Assembly (NCBI GenBank): GCA_018401455.1
Contig: JAGYKU010000012.1
Coordinates: 1 to 56,335 of the forward strand
DNA length: 56,335 nucleotides
Direction: 5' to 3'
Source of the DNA: Flavobacteriales bacterium
Lineage (GTDB): Bacteria > Bacteroidota > Bacteroidia > Flavobacteriales_D > Parvicellaceae
The notes below the pieces were generated by a model. It saw nothing but the letters and a program-made list of their open reading frames with translations. It was not told the DNA's origin and ran no database searches. Positions 37,968-45,889 of this stretch are shown one piece after another. A program made the position numbers and the translations under genes. Positions within the stretch are counted from its first letter, which is position 1, and each line of letters opens with the position of its first letter.

Positions 37968-38232
37968 TTTAAAAAGTTTGTTTGTTGTTTGTGGGGGGTA
38001 TTACGGCAGGTTATTAACAATGGTTACAAAAATTGTTGAAAACTTTTATTTTTTTGAATTCTATCATAGCAAAGCTTGTAGTTTTAATTGTCAAGATTGT
38101 TGCAAAGTGTTTATTATTAATCGTTTGACGAAAGGTTTAAGAGATTGTTAAGTGAATCATATTTTTTATGCGATGTAGGATTATTTTTTTGGATGGTATA
38201 ATAACTTGTTGTAAATTAGTTGCAAAATTTAA

Positions 38233-38994
38233 ATGACTACCACAATGAAAACATCATTTGATGTACTACATATAATTAAAGATTTAGCATTAATTTATAA
38301 TAACAACAATTTGATATTTACAGCAAATGTATTTGCAGGTACATATCAAGACCCCAATCCACTAGATTTTCCTATGCCTTTGGCGCAGCCACAGGATTAC
38401 TATTGGAACACCAATTTCCAAAATACTACAGGAAGGGGCGATGATGGGGTAATATTTGCCGTAGATCAAGACAAAAAACTTATTTGGAGTACCTTTTGGG
38501 GCGGACAGCATGAAGACATCATTAGAGGTGCAGCGTTAAATTATAATGGTAATGGTCTTTTTATTGCAGGTGAAACTGCAAACCTCAACTATTATTATCC
38601 GAATGCACAATATCCTTATGAGTTGAATAAGTTAACTAATGACCCAAACATAGACGACTACTTTAATAATAACGGTTATTCTCAGGCATTTGGTGCTTTA
38701 TTTTCATTGCAAGCGATTAATACTCCACTTACCAATGTAGGAATAGAAGACCCCATCAACAACGACAATGTTGCTGTTTACCCCAATCCTTCTGACAATA
38801 TTGTAAATATATCTTCAACAGCACCTTTGCAACGCTTACAATTATTTGATACCAAAGGAGCTTTGATTTATGATAAAAATAACATGAATACAAATGATGC
38901 TACGCTAGATATTTGCCAATTATCTTCAGGGATGTATCTCATCCACATCACTACACAAGAAGGCGTTTATACTCAAAAAATTCAAAAAAGATGA
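38233..38994 (+). CDS. T9SS sorting-domain protein without a signal peptide (5' truncated)
   Basis: 253 residues. The start (MTTTMKTSFDVLHIIKDLAL) is not a signal peptide. The body (ANVFAGTYQDPNP ... KLIWSTFWGGQHEDIIRG ... GLFIAGETANLNYYYPN) looks like the last blades of a longer beta-propeller seen in Bacteroidota T9SS proteins. A complete sorting domain follows (VAVYPNPSDNIVNISS ... LSSGMYLIHITTQEGVYTQKIQKR). Without an export signal, T9SS use is impossible, so this is probably the 3' end of a gene that has lost its 5' part. Its tail is nearly the same as that of the next gene, with ATGA overlap between the two. Confidence 0.6.
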   Translation: MTTTMKTSFDVLHIIKDLALIYNNNNLIFTANVFAGTYQDPNPLDFPMPLAQPQDYYWNTNFQNTTGRGDDGVIFAVDQDKKLIWSTFWGGQHEDIIRGAALNYNGNGLFIAGETANLNYYYPNAQYPYELNKLTNDPNIDDYFNNNGYSQAFGALFSLQAINTPLTNVGIEDPINNDNVAVYPNPSDNIVNISSTAPLQRLQLFDTKGALIYDKNNMNTNDATLDICQLSSGMYLIHITTQEGVYTQKIQKR

Positions 38995-40232
38995 AAGCCT
39001 TTATTGTTGCCATATTATTAATAATTGTTTCAAATTTTTACTGTCAGTTTGAATTGGTGAAATCTGATAGCACAAAACATTATTATGCGCTACAATATGC
39101 TGGTGCAGACTCAGTAATAGTGGGTGGAATATTAGACTCTATTGATGGTGTAGAAAAGTATAACATACTCAATCACCAATACCGTACTTACAAAACACAA
39201 AATGTACCTAGTGCCATATTTTCTTCCAATTCCTTAGATGGATGGATTTTATGCCAAGATGGACATACATATACTTCTGATGATAATTTTTCGTCTATAG
39301 ATGAAGTAGTTTCTAATTTAAATATTTTATCCATAACATCAGATATTTTATTTGTCAATGATACTGTTGGGTTTGTGTGTCAAAACTCAAATGGAAATAA
39401 AGAAATGTTTAAAACCACAAACAAAGGTGGTTTATGGAGTCAATATTTACCGAATAATGCTGGTGGAGATAATTTTGTTTATGAATCTGATTCGATATTC
39501 TGTGTTACTTCAGGAGGTGCTTTTGTTTCTGATGATATTGGAAACACATGGTATGCAGATTACTACCATAACATTAGTAATAGATGGTTTTCTGATTTAT
39601 ATAAAAATCAAGAAAAAATGATATTTGTAGGTCAAGGATTCAGTGGTTCAATCAATTTTGGAGCAATAGTGGTCTCTAATGATTACGGACAAACATTTCA
39701 AGAAATAGACATCCTAGGGTTGAATAGAATAATGGATATAGAAATGGTTAATGACACCTTGGGCTATGTAGTAGGGCAACCTCAAGGGCAGATAGAAGCG
39801 ATTTATAAAACCATAGACGGAGGCTATACTTGGCATCCTGTAGGCTATGTCAACGACCCTACGCATTTTATAAGACTCCATAAAATTAAATGTTTGGATG
39901 AAAACAATTGCTACGCATGTGGACTTTATGGAACCATAATGAAAACCACCAACGGTGGAGGACCAATGTTGGGGATAAGCGAAATTAACCCCATCAACAA
40001 CGACAATGTTGCTGTTTACCCCAATCCTTCTGACAATATTGTAAATATTTCTTCAACAGCACCTTTGCAACGCTTACAATTATTTGATACTAGAGGAGCA
40101 TTGATTCAAGTAATAAACAATATGAATACACAAGATGCTACTATAGATGTTGGACACCTTTCATCAGGAATCTATCTGCTCCACATCAAGACACAAGAAG
40201 GTGTATATACTCAAAAAATTCAGAAAAGATGA
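38991..40232 (+). CDS. T9SS secreted protein with YCF48/BNR-like propeller repeats
   Basis: 413 residues from the ATG at 38991, which overlaps the preceding stop as ATGA and gives a signal peptide (MKAFIVAILLIIVSNFYCQF); an upstream start would add an unnatural basic stretch. The repeats TTNKGGLWSQYLP, SDDIGNTWYADY, VVSNDYGQTFQEID and TIDGGYTWHPVG are Asp-box/YCF48-like blades typical of sialidase-type propellers, with no catalytic residues seen. The end has VAVYPNPSDNIVNISS and LSSGIYLLHIKTQEGVYTQ, a T9SS type A sorting domain almost identical to that of the previous gene. A surface or released binding protein is likely. Confidence 0.85.
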   Translation: MKAFIVAILLIIVSNFYCQFELVKSDSTKHYYALQYAGADSVIVGGILDSIDGVEKYNILNHQYRTYKTQNVPSAIFSSNSLDGWILCQDGHTYTSDDNFSSIDEVVSNLNILSITSDILFVNDTVGFVCQNSNGNKEMFKTTNKGGLWSQYLPNNAGGDNFVYESDSIFCVTSGGAFVSDDIGNTWYADYYHNISNRWFSDLYKNQEKMIFVGQGFSGSINFGAIVVSNDYGQTFQEIDILGLNRIMDIEMVNDTLGYVVGQPQGQIEAIYKTIDGGYTWHPVGYVNDPTHFIRLHKIKCLDENNCYACGLYGTIMKTTNGGGPMLGISEINPINNDNVAVYPNPSDNIVNISSTAPLQRLQLFDTRGALIQVINNMNTQDATIDVGHLSSGIYLLHIKTQEGVYTQKIQKR

Positions 40233-40260
40233 ATTCAACGGTATCATTACGATAATGTTA

Positions 40261-40320
40261 TTAGACTTCTCCACAAGCAAAGACGCTCGGGTCTTCACAG
40301 GTTCGAAGTGACCAACCAAA
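40261..40320. repeat. extragenic repeat element, partial copy
   Basis: Shares TTAGACTTCTCCACAAG and GGTTCGAAGTGAC with the elements at 43490-43678 but has a different middle. It lies just after the stop at 40232. Confidence 0.55.
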
Positions 40321-40337
40321 AGTAATTTAGTCTTCCA

Positions 40338-41429
40338 TCAATACAATTTCACAACGACTCTTCTGTTTTTGGCTTTGTTTTCTTCATTGGAATTGGGAAA
40401 AAGTGGTTTTGAATCGCCAAAGCCTTTGGTATAGATAATATTTTTGATGGATTGAGATTCAAAATAGGATTTTACAAATAGTGCTCTATCCTTAGAAAGT
40501 TGTAAGTTATCATTTACTTTACCCACATTGTCTGTATGCCCTTCGATGATAATTTTTTGACTTGGGTTTTCTTTGAGATGCTGAATTAATTTTTCAAATT
40601 GCTTAAAATTCAATGCATCACTGGAGGATGAACCTGTTTCAAATTTAATGTCGTTAAAAACATAAGTTTCTTTGGGCGTTGTTTTTAATAATGCTTCAAT
40701 AATCAAGGTGTCATTCACAGAAGTGTTTGTTTTTTCAATGAGTGAAATGTCATCTATTAAATAATAAGCATCTTGATAACCTGTTTTTTTTGAAAAATTA
40801 AAACGGTCGCTATAGGTTCGATACAACAATTTTTCGTCAGTGAGAAAACATCCCAAATGCAAAAACTTTTCTCCACCTAATGCTTTGTATTCAATAGTAT
40901 AAGTAGTCCAAGAATTTCTACATTCCAAAAATCCATCCACCTGAATGTTGATGTCTGCTTTTACAATCAAAACAGGAGGAAGCGGTTTGCTTCTGTCAAA
41001 GTCGGAAGTGAAAATCACGCCAATGTTATTGATATAGTAGTATGCCATTTCGGGTTGTGAAAGCGTAATTTTGAAAATATAAGTTACATCTTTTTGAAGT
41101 GCGTTTTTCAATTCAGTGGTTATATATTCTCTATAGTTGGTTGAAGGATTGAATGCCACAAGTCCAACATAACTTTCTCCTTCAAAAGGTGGAACGTTGA
41201 TGATAAAGTTTTTGGGATGACTATATTGATTGCTATCAGCACAAAGTGAAAAATAATCTGGAGTTGTATTAAGCGGAAGTGTTTTTTCCCAATTTTCAAT
41301 TTCAAAATCGCCAAGAGTTAAAGGGCAAGTAACCATTTTTTCAAAACCTCCATTTTCTATTAAATTTTGCGTCCAACCATTTTGACAGATTACAAGCAAA
41401 GCAAAAATGAAAAAGAATAGATGGTTCAT
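40338..41429 (-). CDS. OmpA-family C-terminal domain outer-membrane protein
   Basis: 363 residues from the ATG at 41429, which begins a signal peptide (MNHLFFFIFALLVICQNGWTQ); a longer frame to 41492 would overlap the previous gene and add a basic N-terminus. The N-terminal ~230 residues have the NLIENGGFEK... start and FDIE.W pattern of Bacteroidota carbohydrate-binding-like (CBM/jelly-roll) regions. The last ~110 residues are an OmpA peptidoglycan-binding domain: IKFETGSSSSDALNFKQFEKL, IIIEGHTDNVG, LSKDRALFVKSYF and the final NRRVVVKLY. It should tie the outer membrane to peptidoglycan. It is third in an operon behind DUF1801 and phosphatase genes. Confidence 0.88.
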   Translation of the reverse strand: MNHLFFFIFALLVICQNGWTQNLIENGGFEKMVTCPLTLGDFEIENWEKTLPLNTTPDYFSLCADSNQYSHPKNFIINVPPFEGESYVGLVAFNPSTNYREYITTELKNALQKDVTYIFKITLSQPEMAYYYINNIGVIFTSDFDRSKPLPPVLIVKADINIQVDGFLECRNSWTTYTIEYKALGGEKFLHLGCFLTDEKLLYRTYSDRFNFSKKTGYQDAYYLIDDISLIEKTNTSVNDTLIIEALLKTTPKETYVFNDIKFETGSSSSDALNFKQFEKLIQHLKENPSQKIIIEGHTDNVGKVNDNLQLSKDRALFVKSYFESQSIKNIIYTKGFGDSKPLFPNSNEENKAKNRRVVVKLY

Positions 41430-41439
41430 GCAACAGTTT

Positions 41440-42045
41440 TTAATAAGACAAAACAAATTCTTCTTGTGCTTCGGTTTCAATAGCATCTTCACCTCTCGTG
41501 TTTCTAACGTATTGAATTGGATCAGTTTCGTTTAAATATTTACTCGCAAAACAACCCATTATGGTGCCGCTTCTTCCATATCCTCCCATACAATGAATCA
41601 AAACATTTTTTTTGTTGTCGATACAAGTTTGAATGAAATTCAAAATGCTATCAGTTTGTTCTATGCTTGGTGTGCTATAATCTTCAATAGGCGAGTGGAA
41701 AACTTCAAGATTGTTTTTTTCTAAAGTTTCAAAAAAGTGAGGCAAGTTTTTTTGCTGTAATTCTTCATTAGAAACAAGTGTCACCACTACCGAGATATTC
41801 ATCGATTTCATCAATTCGATATCTTCTTCCAAATTGACTTTACCAGGAAGTGGAGACATTGCAACAAATTGTTCGCCTATTTGAAAAGGAAATATTTGAT
41901 AAATGTTTTTCACGGAATCTTTCTCATTTAAGGTGGAATCTTGCTCAGTCGTATCTTCAGAGGTTTTAGCATCTGGAGAATTATCTGTTGCACAAGCATA
42001 ATTCAAAAATATACTTAAAGAAACAATCAAGTGGTAAATTTTCAT
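41440..42045 (-). CDS. secreted dual-specificity/tyrosine phosphatase
   Basis: 201 residues. The N-terminal hydrophobic segment (MKIYHLIVSLSIFLNYAC) suggests export, possibly as a lipoprotein through Cys18 although the lipobox is poor (NYAC). The phosphatase signature HCMGGYGRSG (~151-160) fits the Cys-X5-Arg P-loop, with Cys152 and Arg158. An upstream aspartate (SPIEDYSTPS) is a likely general acid. This form resembles CDKN3-like protein phosphatases. An exported phosphatase would act on envelope or external phosphoproteins. It overlaps DUF1801 by 4 bp and is followed by the OmpA gene 10 bp later, so the three are likely co-transcribed. Confidence 0.85.
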   Translation of the reverse strand: MKIYHLIVSLSIFLNYACATDNSPDAKTSEDTTEQDSTLNEKDSVKNIYQIFPFQIGEQFVAMSPLPGKVNLEEDIELMKSMNISVVVTLVSNEELQQKNLPHFFETLEKNNLEVFHSPIEDYSTPSIEQTDSILNFIQTCIDNKKNVLIHCMGGYGRSGTIMGCFASKYLNETDPIQYVRNTRGEDAIETEAQEEFVLSY

Positions 42046-42497
42046 TTTTTTATGTTGTTTTCGTATATACTAATCCATTCATCAGAAGTCATTTTTTGCA
42101 TCAATTCACCTATCAAATCAAACGGGATATCTTCCATTTTTTTGAATCTAATACAGGATTTTCCCATATCTAATTTGTATTTACACTTTTCTGAATATAC
42201 CTTTACAAACCAATCAAGCAATTCTTTTTTGGCGTAAAGCCCCATATGATAGAATGCAATAAAGTTTTTTTGATTGGCTATGCTCGCAAAAGGAAGTGGC
42301 AATTTAGGGTCACAATGATAACCAGCAGGATAAATAGAATGCGGAATAATGTAACCAATCATTCCATAACTCATTTCTTCTTTGAAACCTTTAGGTAAGT
42401 TTAGCAAAATGACTTTCCTTAATTGATCAAATGATGCTTTTCTTTCTGGTTGAATTTGGTCTATGTAATTTTGAATATTGAGTGCGTTACTTTTCAT
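42042..42497 (-). CDS. DUF1801 (YdhG-like) protein
   Basis: 151 residues. ALNIQNYIDQIQPERKASFDQLRKVI matches the start of DUF1801 proteins, EEMSYGMIGYIIP is the family's central motif, and NFIAFYHMGLY and LDMGKSCIRFKKMEDIPFDLIGELM complete it. The family is cytoplasmic and structurally known, but its function is not established. It is first in the operon with the secreted phosphatase and OmpA-like gene, with a 4-bp overlap. The ATG at 42497 is followed by a normal-length protein. Confidence 0.88.
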   Translation of the reverse strand: MKSNALNIQNYIDQIQPERKASFDQLRKVILLNLPKGFKEEMSYGMIGYIIPHSIYPAGYHCDPKLPLPFASIANQKNFIAFYHMGLYAKKELLDWFVKVYSEKCKYKLDMGKSCIRFKKMEDIPFDLIGELMQKMTSDEWISIYENNIKK

Positions 42498-42723
42498 TAA
42501 AAATGTTGAAGCCGGAGCAATTTTTATGCTATAAAATTATAATATTTTTATGATACTTTTCAATAATTTAATTATTTCTTAACGAAAAATTTGGTTTGTA
42601 AAACTAAATATATACTTTTATCGAAACATTTGATGTTTTGGTCGAAAAAACTACCATACAAGAAAAAAATCTACACTAGCATTATTGTTAGGAGAAATAG
42701 TACATTTTAGAAGTTTTTCTAAG

Positions 42724-43079
42724 ATGCATTTGACTATTTATGATAGTGGAATTTTACACTTTTTATCAAAGATGGAGAGATTCTTAACGAAGGTGATTAC
42801 AAACAAATGTCGGATTGGTTGAAATCTATTGGCAATAAAAAATACTTATTTTTAATTGAAGCAGGTTTAAAATCTGAAGTAAATGACGATTTTATAAAAT
42901 CTTCTGCAGAAGATAATGTACATACAATAGCAGATGCCATCATCATCAAAAGTATGGCGCAAAGAATGATAGCCAACTTTTATATTAAATTCAACAAGCC
43001 AGTTAATCCCACACAAATATTCCCAGATGCTGAAAGCGCAGCTTTTTGGTTGATGTCAAATTTCGCAAGATTCAATTAA
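42724..43079 (+). pseudogene. STAS/SEC14-like (SpoIIAA-fold) protein with a frameshift
   Basis: The frame from ATG 42724 reads MHLTIYDSGILHF, then must shift at a T5 run (42760-42764) to continue as FIKDGEILNEGDYKQMSDWL and onward to 43079. One extra T would restore a 118-residue protein aligned throughout with the paralogue at 43083 (MTLYENGIMNVLFKENF ... NVHTIADAIIIKSMAQRMIANFYIKFNKPVNPTQIF). The family fold is cytoplasmic and often of unknown role. The lesion could be a real frameshift, slippage control or a sequencing error in a homopolymer. The intact part alone starts at 42807. Confidence 0.7.
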
Positions 43080-43082
43080 TCA

Positions 43083-43481
43083 ATGGATAGTTCTGTTGAA
43101 ATAGAGAAGGATTTTGAGAAAATTAGGATGACTTTGTATGAAAATGGAATTATGAATGTGCTCTTCAAAGAAAATTTCACTGTAGGATTACAAGATGTAG
43201 AAGAAGTGGTAAATTGGGTCTCCCAAATTGCAAACGGAAGAAAGTTTTTAAACCTTATGGAAGGTGAAAACAATTCTGAAGTAGATGCTGAAGTTAGGTC
43301 ATTCGCAGCAAGTAAAAATCAAAATAAATTCACCATCGCAGATGCTATGGTAGTGAATAACATCTCTCATAAATTATTGACTAATTTCTATATGAGATTC
43401 AACAAACCTGTAAAACCTACTCGACTTTTCACTGATAAAGATAAAGCCATGCAATGGTTGTTGAGTCAAAAGGAATCATAA
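43083..43481 (+). CDS. STAS/SEC14-like (SpoIIAA-fold) protein
   Basis: 132 residues, intact. The tail FTIADAMVVNNISHKLLTNFYMRFNKPVKPTRLFTDKDKAMQWL is typical of small Bacteroidota STAS/SEC14-domain proteins, in which a helix and N.(Y/F)(L/M)(K/R).NKP..PT..F.D...A..WL close the fold. There is no export signal, so it is cytoplasmic. It starts 3 bp after the frameshifted paralogue, so the two are a tandem pair probably translated from one message. The biochemical role is unknown; relatives are thought to bind small ligands or partner proteins. Confidence 0.78.
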   Translation: MDSSVEIEKDFEKIRMTLYENGIMNVLFKENFTVGLQDVEEVVNWVSQIANGRKFLNLMEGENNSEVDAEVRSFAASKNQNKFTIADAMVVNNISHKLLTNFYMRFNKPVKPTRLFTDKDKAMQWLLSQKES

Positions 43482-43489
43482 TTTTATTT

Positions 43490-43571
43490 TTTAGACTTCT
43501 CTTCCTTGACTTCAGAGGTCGAAGTGACTGAGCAATTTTTTTTGTCATGTCGACCGGAGTGGAGACATCTA
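43490..43571. repeat. extragenic repeat element, unit 1
   Basis: TTAGACTTCT...GGTCGAAGTGACTGAG..ATTTTTTTTGTCATGTCGACCGGAGTGGAGACATCT. The unit shares its halves with the next one (43597) and resembles the mobile-looking extragenic palindromic repeats of Bacteroidota. Confidence 0.7.
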
Positions 43572-43596
43572 GTACCATTATTTAGTTCTGGAATTT

Positions 43597-43678
43597 TAGA
43601 CTTCTCCACAAGGTCGAAGTGACAGAGTAATTTTTTTTGTCATGTCGACCTCCGCAGCTGCGGAGGAGATATCTCATG
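43597..43678. repeat. extragenic repeat element, unit 2, with 18-bp palindrome
   Basis: TTAGACTTCTCCACAAGGTCGAAGTGACAGAG..ATTTTTTTTGTCATGTCGACC. It contains CCTCCGCAGCTGCGGAGG (43649-43666), a perfect palindrome. Together with unit 1 it fills most of the 349-bp gap before proline dehydrogenase. Confidence 0.7.
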
Positions 43679-43802
43679 TTGTAATTTATGTTTTAGACTT
43701 GGTTTTTTAAGAATATAGTTCTTGTCAAGTGTTATGAATGGTTATACTCAATTAATTTTTTTAAATTCTTAAAACAAACTCGCATTAATTATTTTTTCAT
43801 TG

Positions 43803-43810
43803 AGTATCTT
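43803..43810 (+). promoter_or_regulatory. probable -7 element of the proline dehydrogenase promoter
   Basis: GTATCTTCGCC around 43803-43812 includes TATCTTCG, one mismatch from TAnnTTTG. The start would be near 43818, which favours the ATG at 43831 as translation start. Confidence 0.45.
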
Positions 43811-43830
43811 CGCCTACTTTTTGGTTGAGT

Positions 43831-45006
43831 ATGGCAATTGATTTTTCAAATACTGAAATAGCTTTTAAGAGCAAAGACAATTCTGCATTGAGAAAAGCAT
43901 ATTGGCTTTTTAGAATGGTGGGGAGTCCAAGATTGGTGAATTTTGGAAAATGGGCGATAAACTTTTCTTTTAAATTGAGACTTCCTATTAAATGGTTGGT
44001 AAAAAAAACCATATTTTCACAATTTTGCGGAGGAGAAACCATCGAAGAATGTTCAGATGCGATTGCTAAATTGAAAAAAAGTAGTGTAGGAACCATCTTA
44101 GATTATTCTCTAGAAGGCAAAGAATCCAATGAAGATTTGGATGCAACCACAAATGAATTAATTCAAACCATAGAAAGAGCAAAAACGGACCCATTTATTC
44201 CTTTTTCTGTTTTTAAACCTTCAGGAATTTGTAAGTTTTCGGTGCTTGAAAAAGCAAATACTTCCACAGATCATCTCAACGAAAGTGAGATGAAAGATTA
44301 TGGGATGTTTGTAGAACGTATGAATAAAATCTGTAAAAAAGCACATGAATCAAATGTTCCTGTTTTTGTAGATGCCGAAGACAGTTGGATTCAGGATTCT
44401 ATTGATAGAATGTGTGAGGTGATGATGTGGAAATACAACAAAGAAAAAGCAATTGTTTATACCACCATTCAGTTGTACAGATGGGATAGATTAGATTATC
44501 TTGAAAAATTGTATGAAAAAGCCAAAAGAGACCAAATAAAAATTGGTGTGAAACTAGTGAGGGGCGCTTACATGGAAAAAGAACGTGAAAGAGCCAAAGA
44601 AATGGGGTATAAAGATCCTATTCAGCCCAATAAAGAAGCCACAGATAGAGATTACAACGAAGCACTGAAATTTTGTGTGGATAGATTAGATGTTTTTGCT
44701 ATTTGTGCGGGTTCTCACAACGAAGACAGCGCCAATGTTTTGGTAGATTTGATGGAACAAAAGCAGTTGGATAAAAAAGATGATAGATTATATTTTGCAC
44801 AATTGCTTGGAATGTCAGATCACATTAGTTTCAACCTTTCTTCGTATGGATATAATGTGGCTAAGTATATGCCTTATGGTCCTGTAAAAGAGGTGATGCC
44901 TTATTTGATTAGAAGAGCGCAAGAAAATACTTCTGTATCTGGACAAACCAGCAGAGAATTGTCCCTTTTGCAAAAAGAAAGAAAAAGAAGAAAAACTACT
45001 GCTTAA
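43831..45006 (+). CDS. proline dehydrogenase
   Basis: 391 residues from the ATG at 43831; a TTG two codons upstream is possible. The PRODH TIM-barrel motifs are clear: FVDAEDSWIQDSID, YTTIQLYRWDRL, KIGVKLVRGAYMEKER, the GSHNEDS loop, FAQLLGMSDHISFNLS and the closing LIRRAQENTSVSGQ. The FAD-dependent enzyme oxidises L-proline to pyrroline-5-carboxylate at the membrane. It is the stand-alone bacterial form; no P5C dehydrogenase gene is adjacent in the window. Its last 11 bp overlap the convergent adhesin-like gene. The extragenic repeats lie just upstream. Confidence 0.94.
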   Translation: MAIDFSNTEIAFKSKDNSALRKAYWLFRMVGSPRLVNFGKWAINFSFKLRLPIKWLVKKTIFSQFCGGETIEECSDAIAKLKKSSVGTILDYSLEGKESNEDLDATTNELIQTIERAKTDPFIPFSVFKPSGICKFSVLEKANTSTDHLNESEMKDYGMFVERMNKICKKAHESNVPVFVDAEDSWIQDSIDRMCEVMMWKYNKEKAIVYTTIQLYRWDRLDYLEKLYEKAKRDQIKIGVKLVRGAYMEKERERAKEMGYKDPIQPNKEATDRDYNEALKFCVDRLDVFAICAGSHNEDSANVLVDLMEQKQLDKKDDRLYFAQLLGMSDHISFNLSSYGYNVAKYMPYGPVKEVMPYLIRRAQENTSVSGQTSRELSLLQKERKRRKTTA

Positions 45007-45805
45007 CGATTTTTTCTACCGCAAAACCTTCTACGGCAATAAAGTAAATGCCGTTTTCTAAATAAGATAAATCCAATTGAGTTGTATTCAGAACGTCCGA
45101 AACAATTGTTTTTCCAGAAATATCAATGATTTGGTAATTTAGGTTTTCAGTAATATTCAAATTTAAGTAATTCTGAAAAGGATTAGGAGCAATTTGAACT
45201 TTGGAAAGATTATTTTCTGAAACAGAAACTGGATCATTTACAAAAACTTTGATATTGTCTAACGCCAAAATATAGCCATCATATCCGATATGTCTGAAAG
45301 TTATAAAAATATCTTCATTGGCAACATTCAAACTATCCAAAGATAAAGTATAAGTAGTCCAATAAGGAGTCATTGCGAAATTTTCATAAACGGGTTCATC
45401 TATAAAAAACTCCCACAATTCAACGCCACCTCTAGATATTCTTACTTGCAATCCATCAGGATTAGAAGCATCGATAGATTTGGCATCAAAAGAAATATAG
45501 TTTCCGTATGCACCCATTGAGAGTTTGGGTAAAATCAAGAAATCATCAGCATCGGTAGGGTTTTCAAACCAAGAAGTTGCTACTAAAATTTGATTTCCAC
45601 TTCCTATTGAATCGTAATTTTCGGTAATTACAAAGGCATCATCGATAAAATTTACAGCAGGGTCATTAAAGGGTGTTGCACCGTCATTATCTACCATTTG
45701 CCATCCTGTTGGGAAGCCATTATTAAAGTCTTGATTCAATAATAAAGTTTGCCCGAAGCATTGAGCAGTGATAAAAATTGCAATAAATAGATTTAAAAAC
45801 TTCAT
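44996..45805 (-). CDS. T9SS secreted protein with choice-of-anchor J (MAM-like) domain
   Basis: 269 residues from the ATG at 45805 (MKFLNLFIAIFITAQCFGQ signal peptide); an upstream start at 45829 would add eight non-signal residues. The domain DFNNGFPTGWQMVDNDGATPFNDP ... DDFLILPKLSM ... ISFDAKSI ... WTTYTLSLDS ... FRHIGYDGYILALDNIKV matches the Bacteroidota 'choice-of-anchor J' or cleaved-adhesin type, a jelly roll that may bind glycans or adhere. The type A sorting domain follows (VQIAPNPFQNYLNLNI ... LENGIYFIAVEGFAVEKIVKQ). It is presumably surface-displayed. Confidence 0.87.
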   Translation of the reverse strand: MKFLNLFIAIFITAQCFGQTLLLNQDFNNGFPTGWQMVDNDGATPFNDPAVNFIDDAFVITENYDSIGSGNQILVATSWFENPTDADDFLILPKLSMGAYGNYISFDAKSIDASNPDGLQVRISRGGVELWEFFIDEPVYENFAMTPYWTTYTLSLDSLNVANEDIFITFRHIGYDGYILALDNIKVFVNDPVSVSENNLSKVQIAPNPFQNYLNLNITENLNYQIIDISGKTIVSDVLNTTQLDLSYLENGIYFIAVEGFAVEKIVKQ

Positions 45806-45889
45806 ATGATATATTATTCTATAAAGCACAAAGTTAATGTAATTCTGATTAATGACTGATTTAAACTTTAAATCTTTGTTTAGAATTTT

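Noticed and set aside
38913-38990. Longer start for the YCF48-like T9SS protein
   Set aside because: These codons are the out-of-frame reading of the preceding gene's sorting domain; the ATG at 38991 gives the signal peptide.
41430-41492. Longer start for the OmpA-like protein
   Set aside because: It would overlap the phosphatase gene and put a basic segment in front of a clear signal peptide at 41429.
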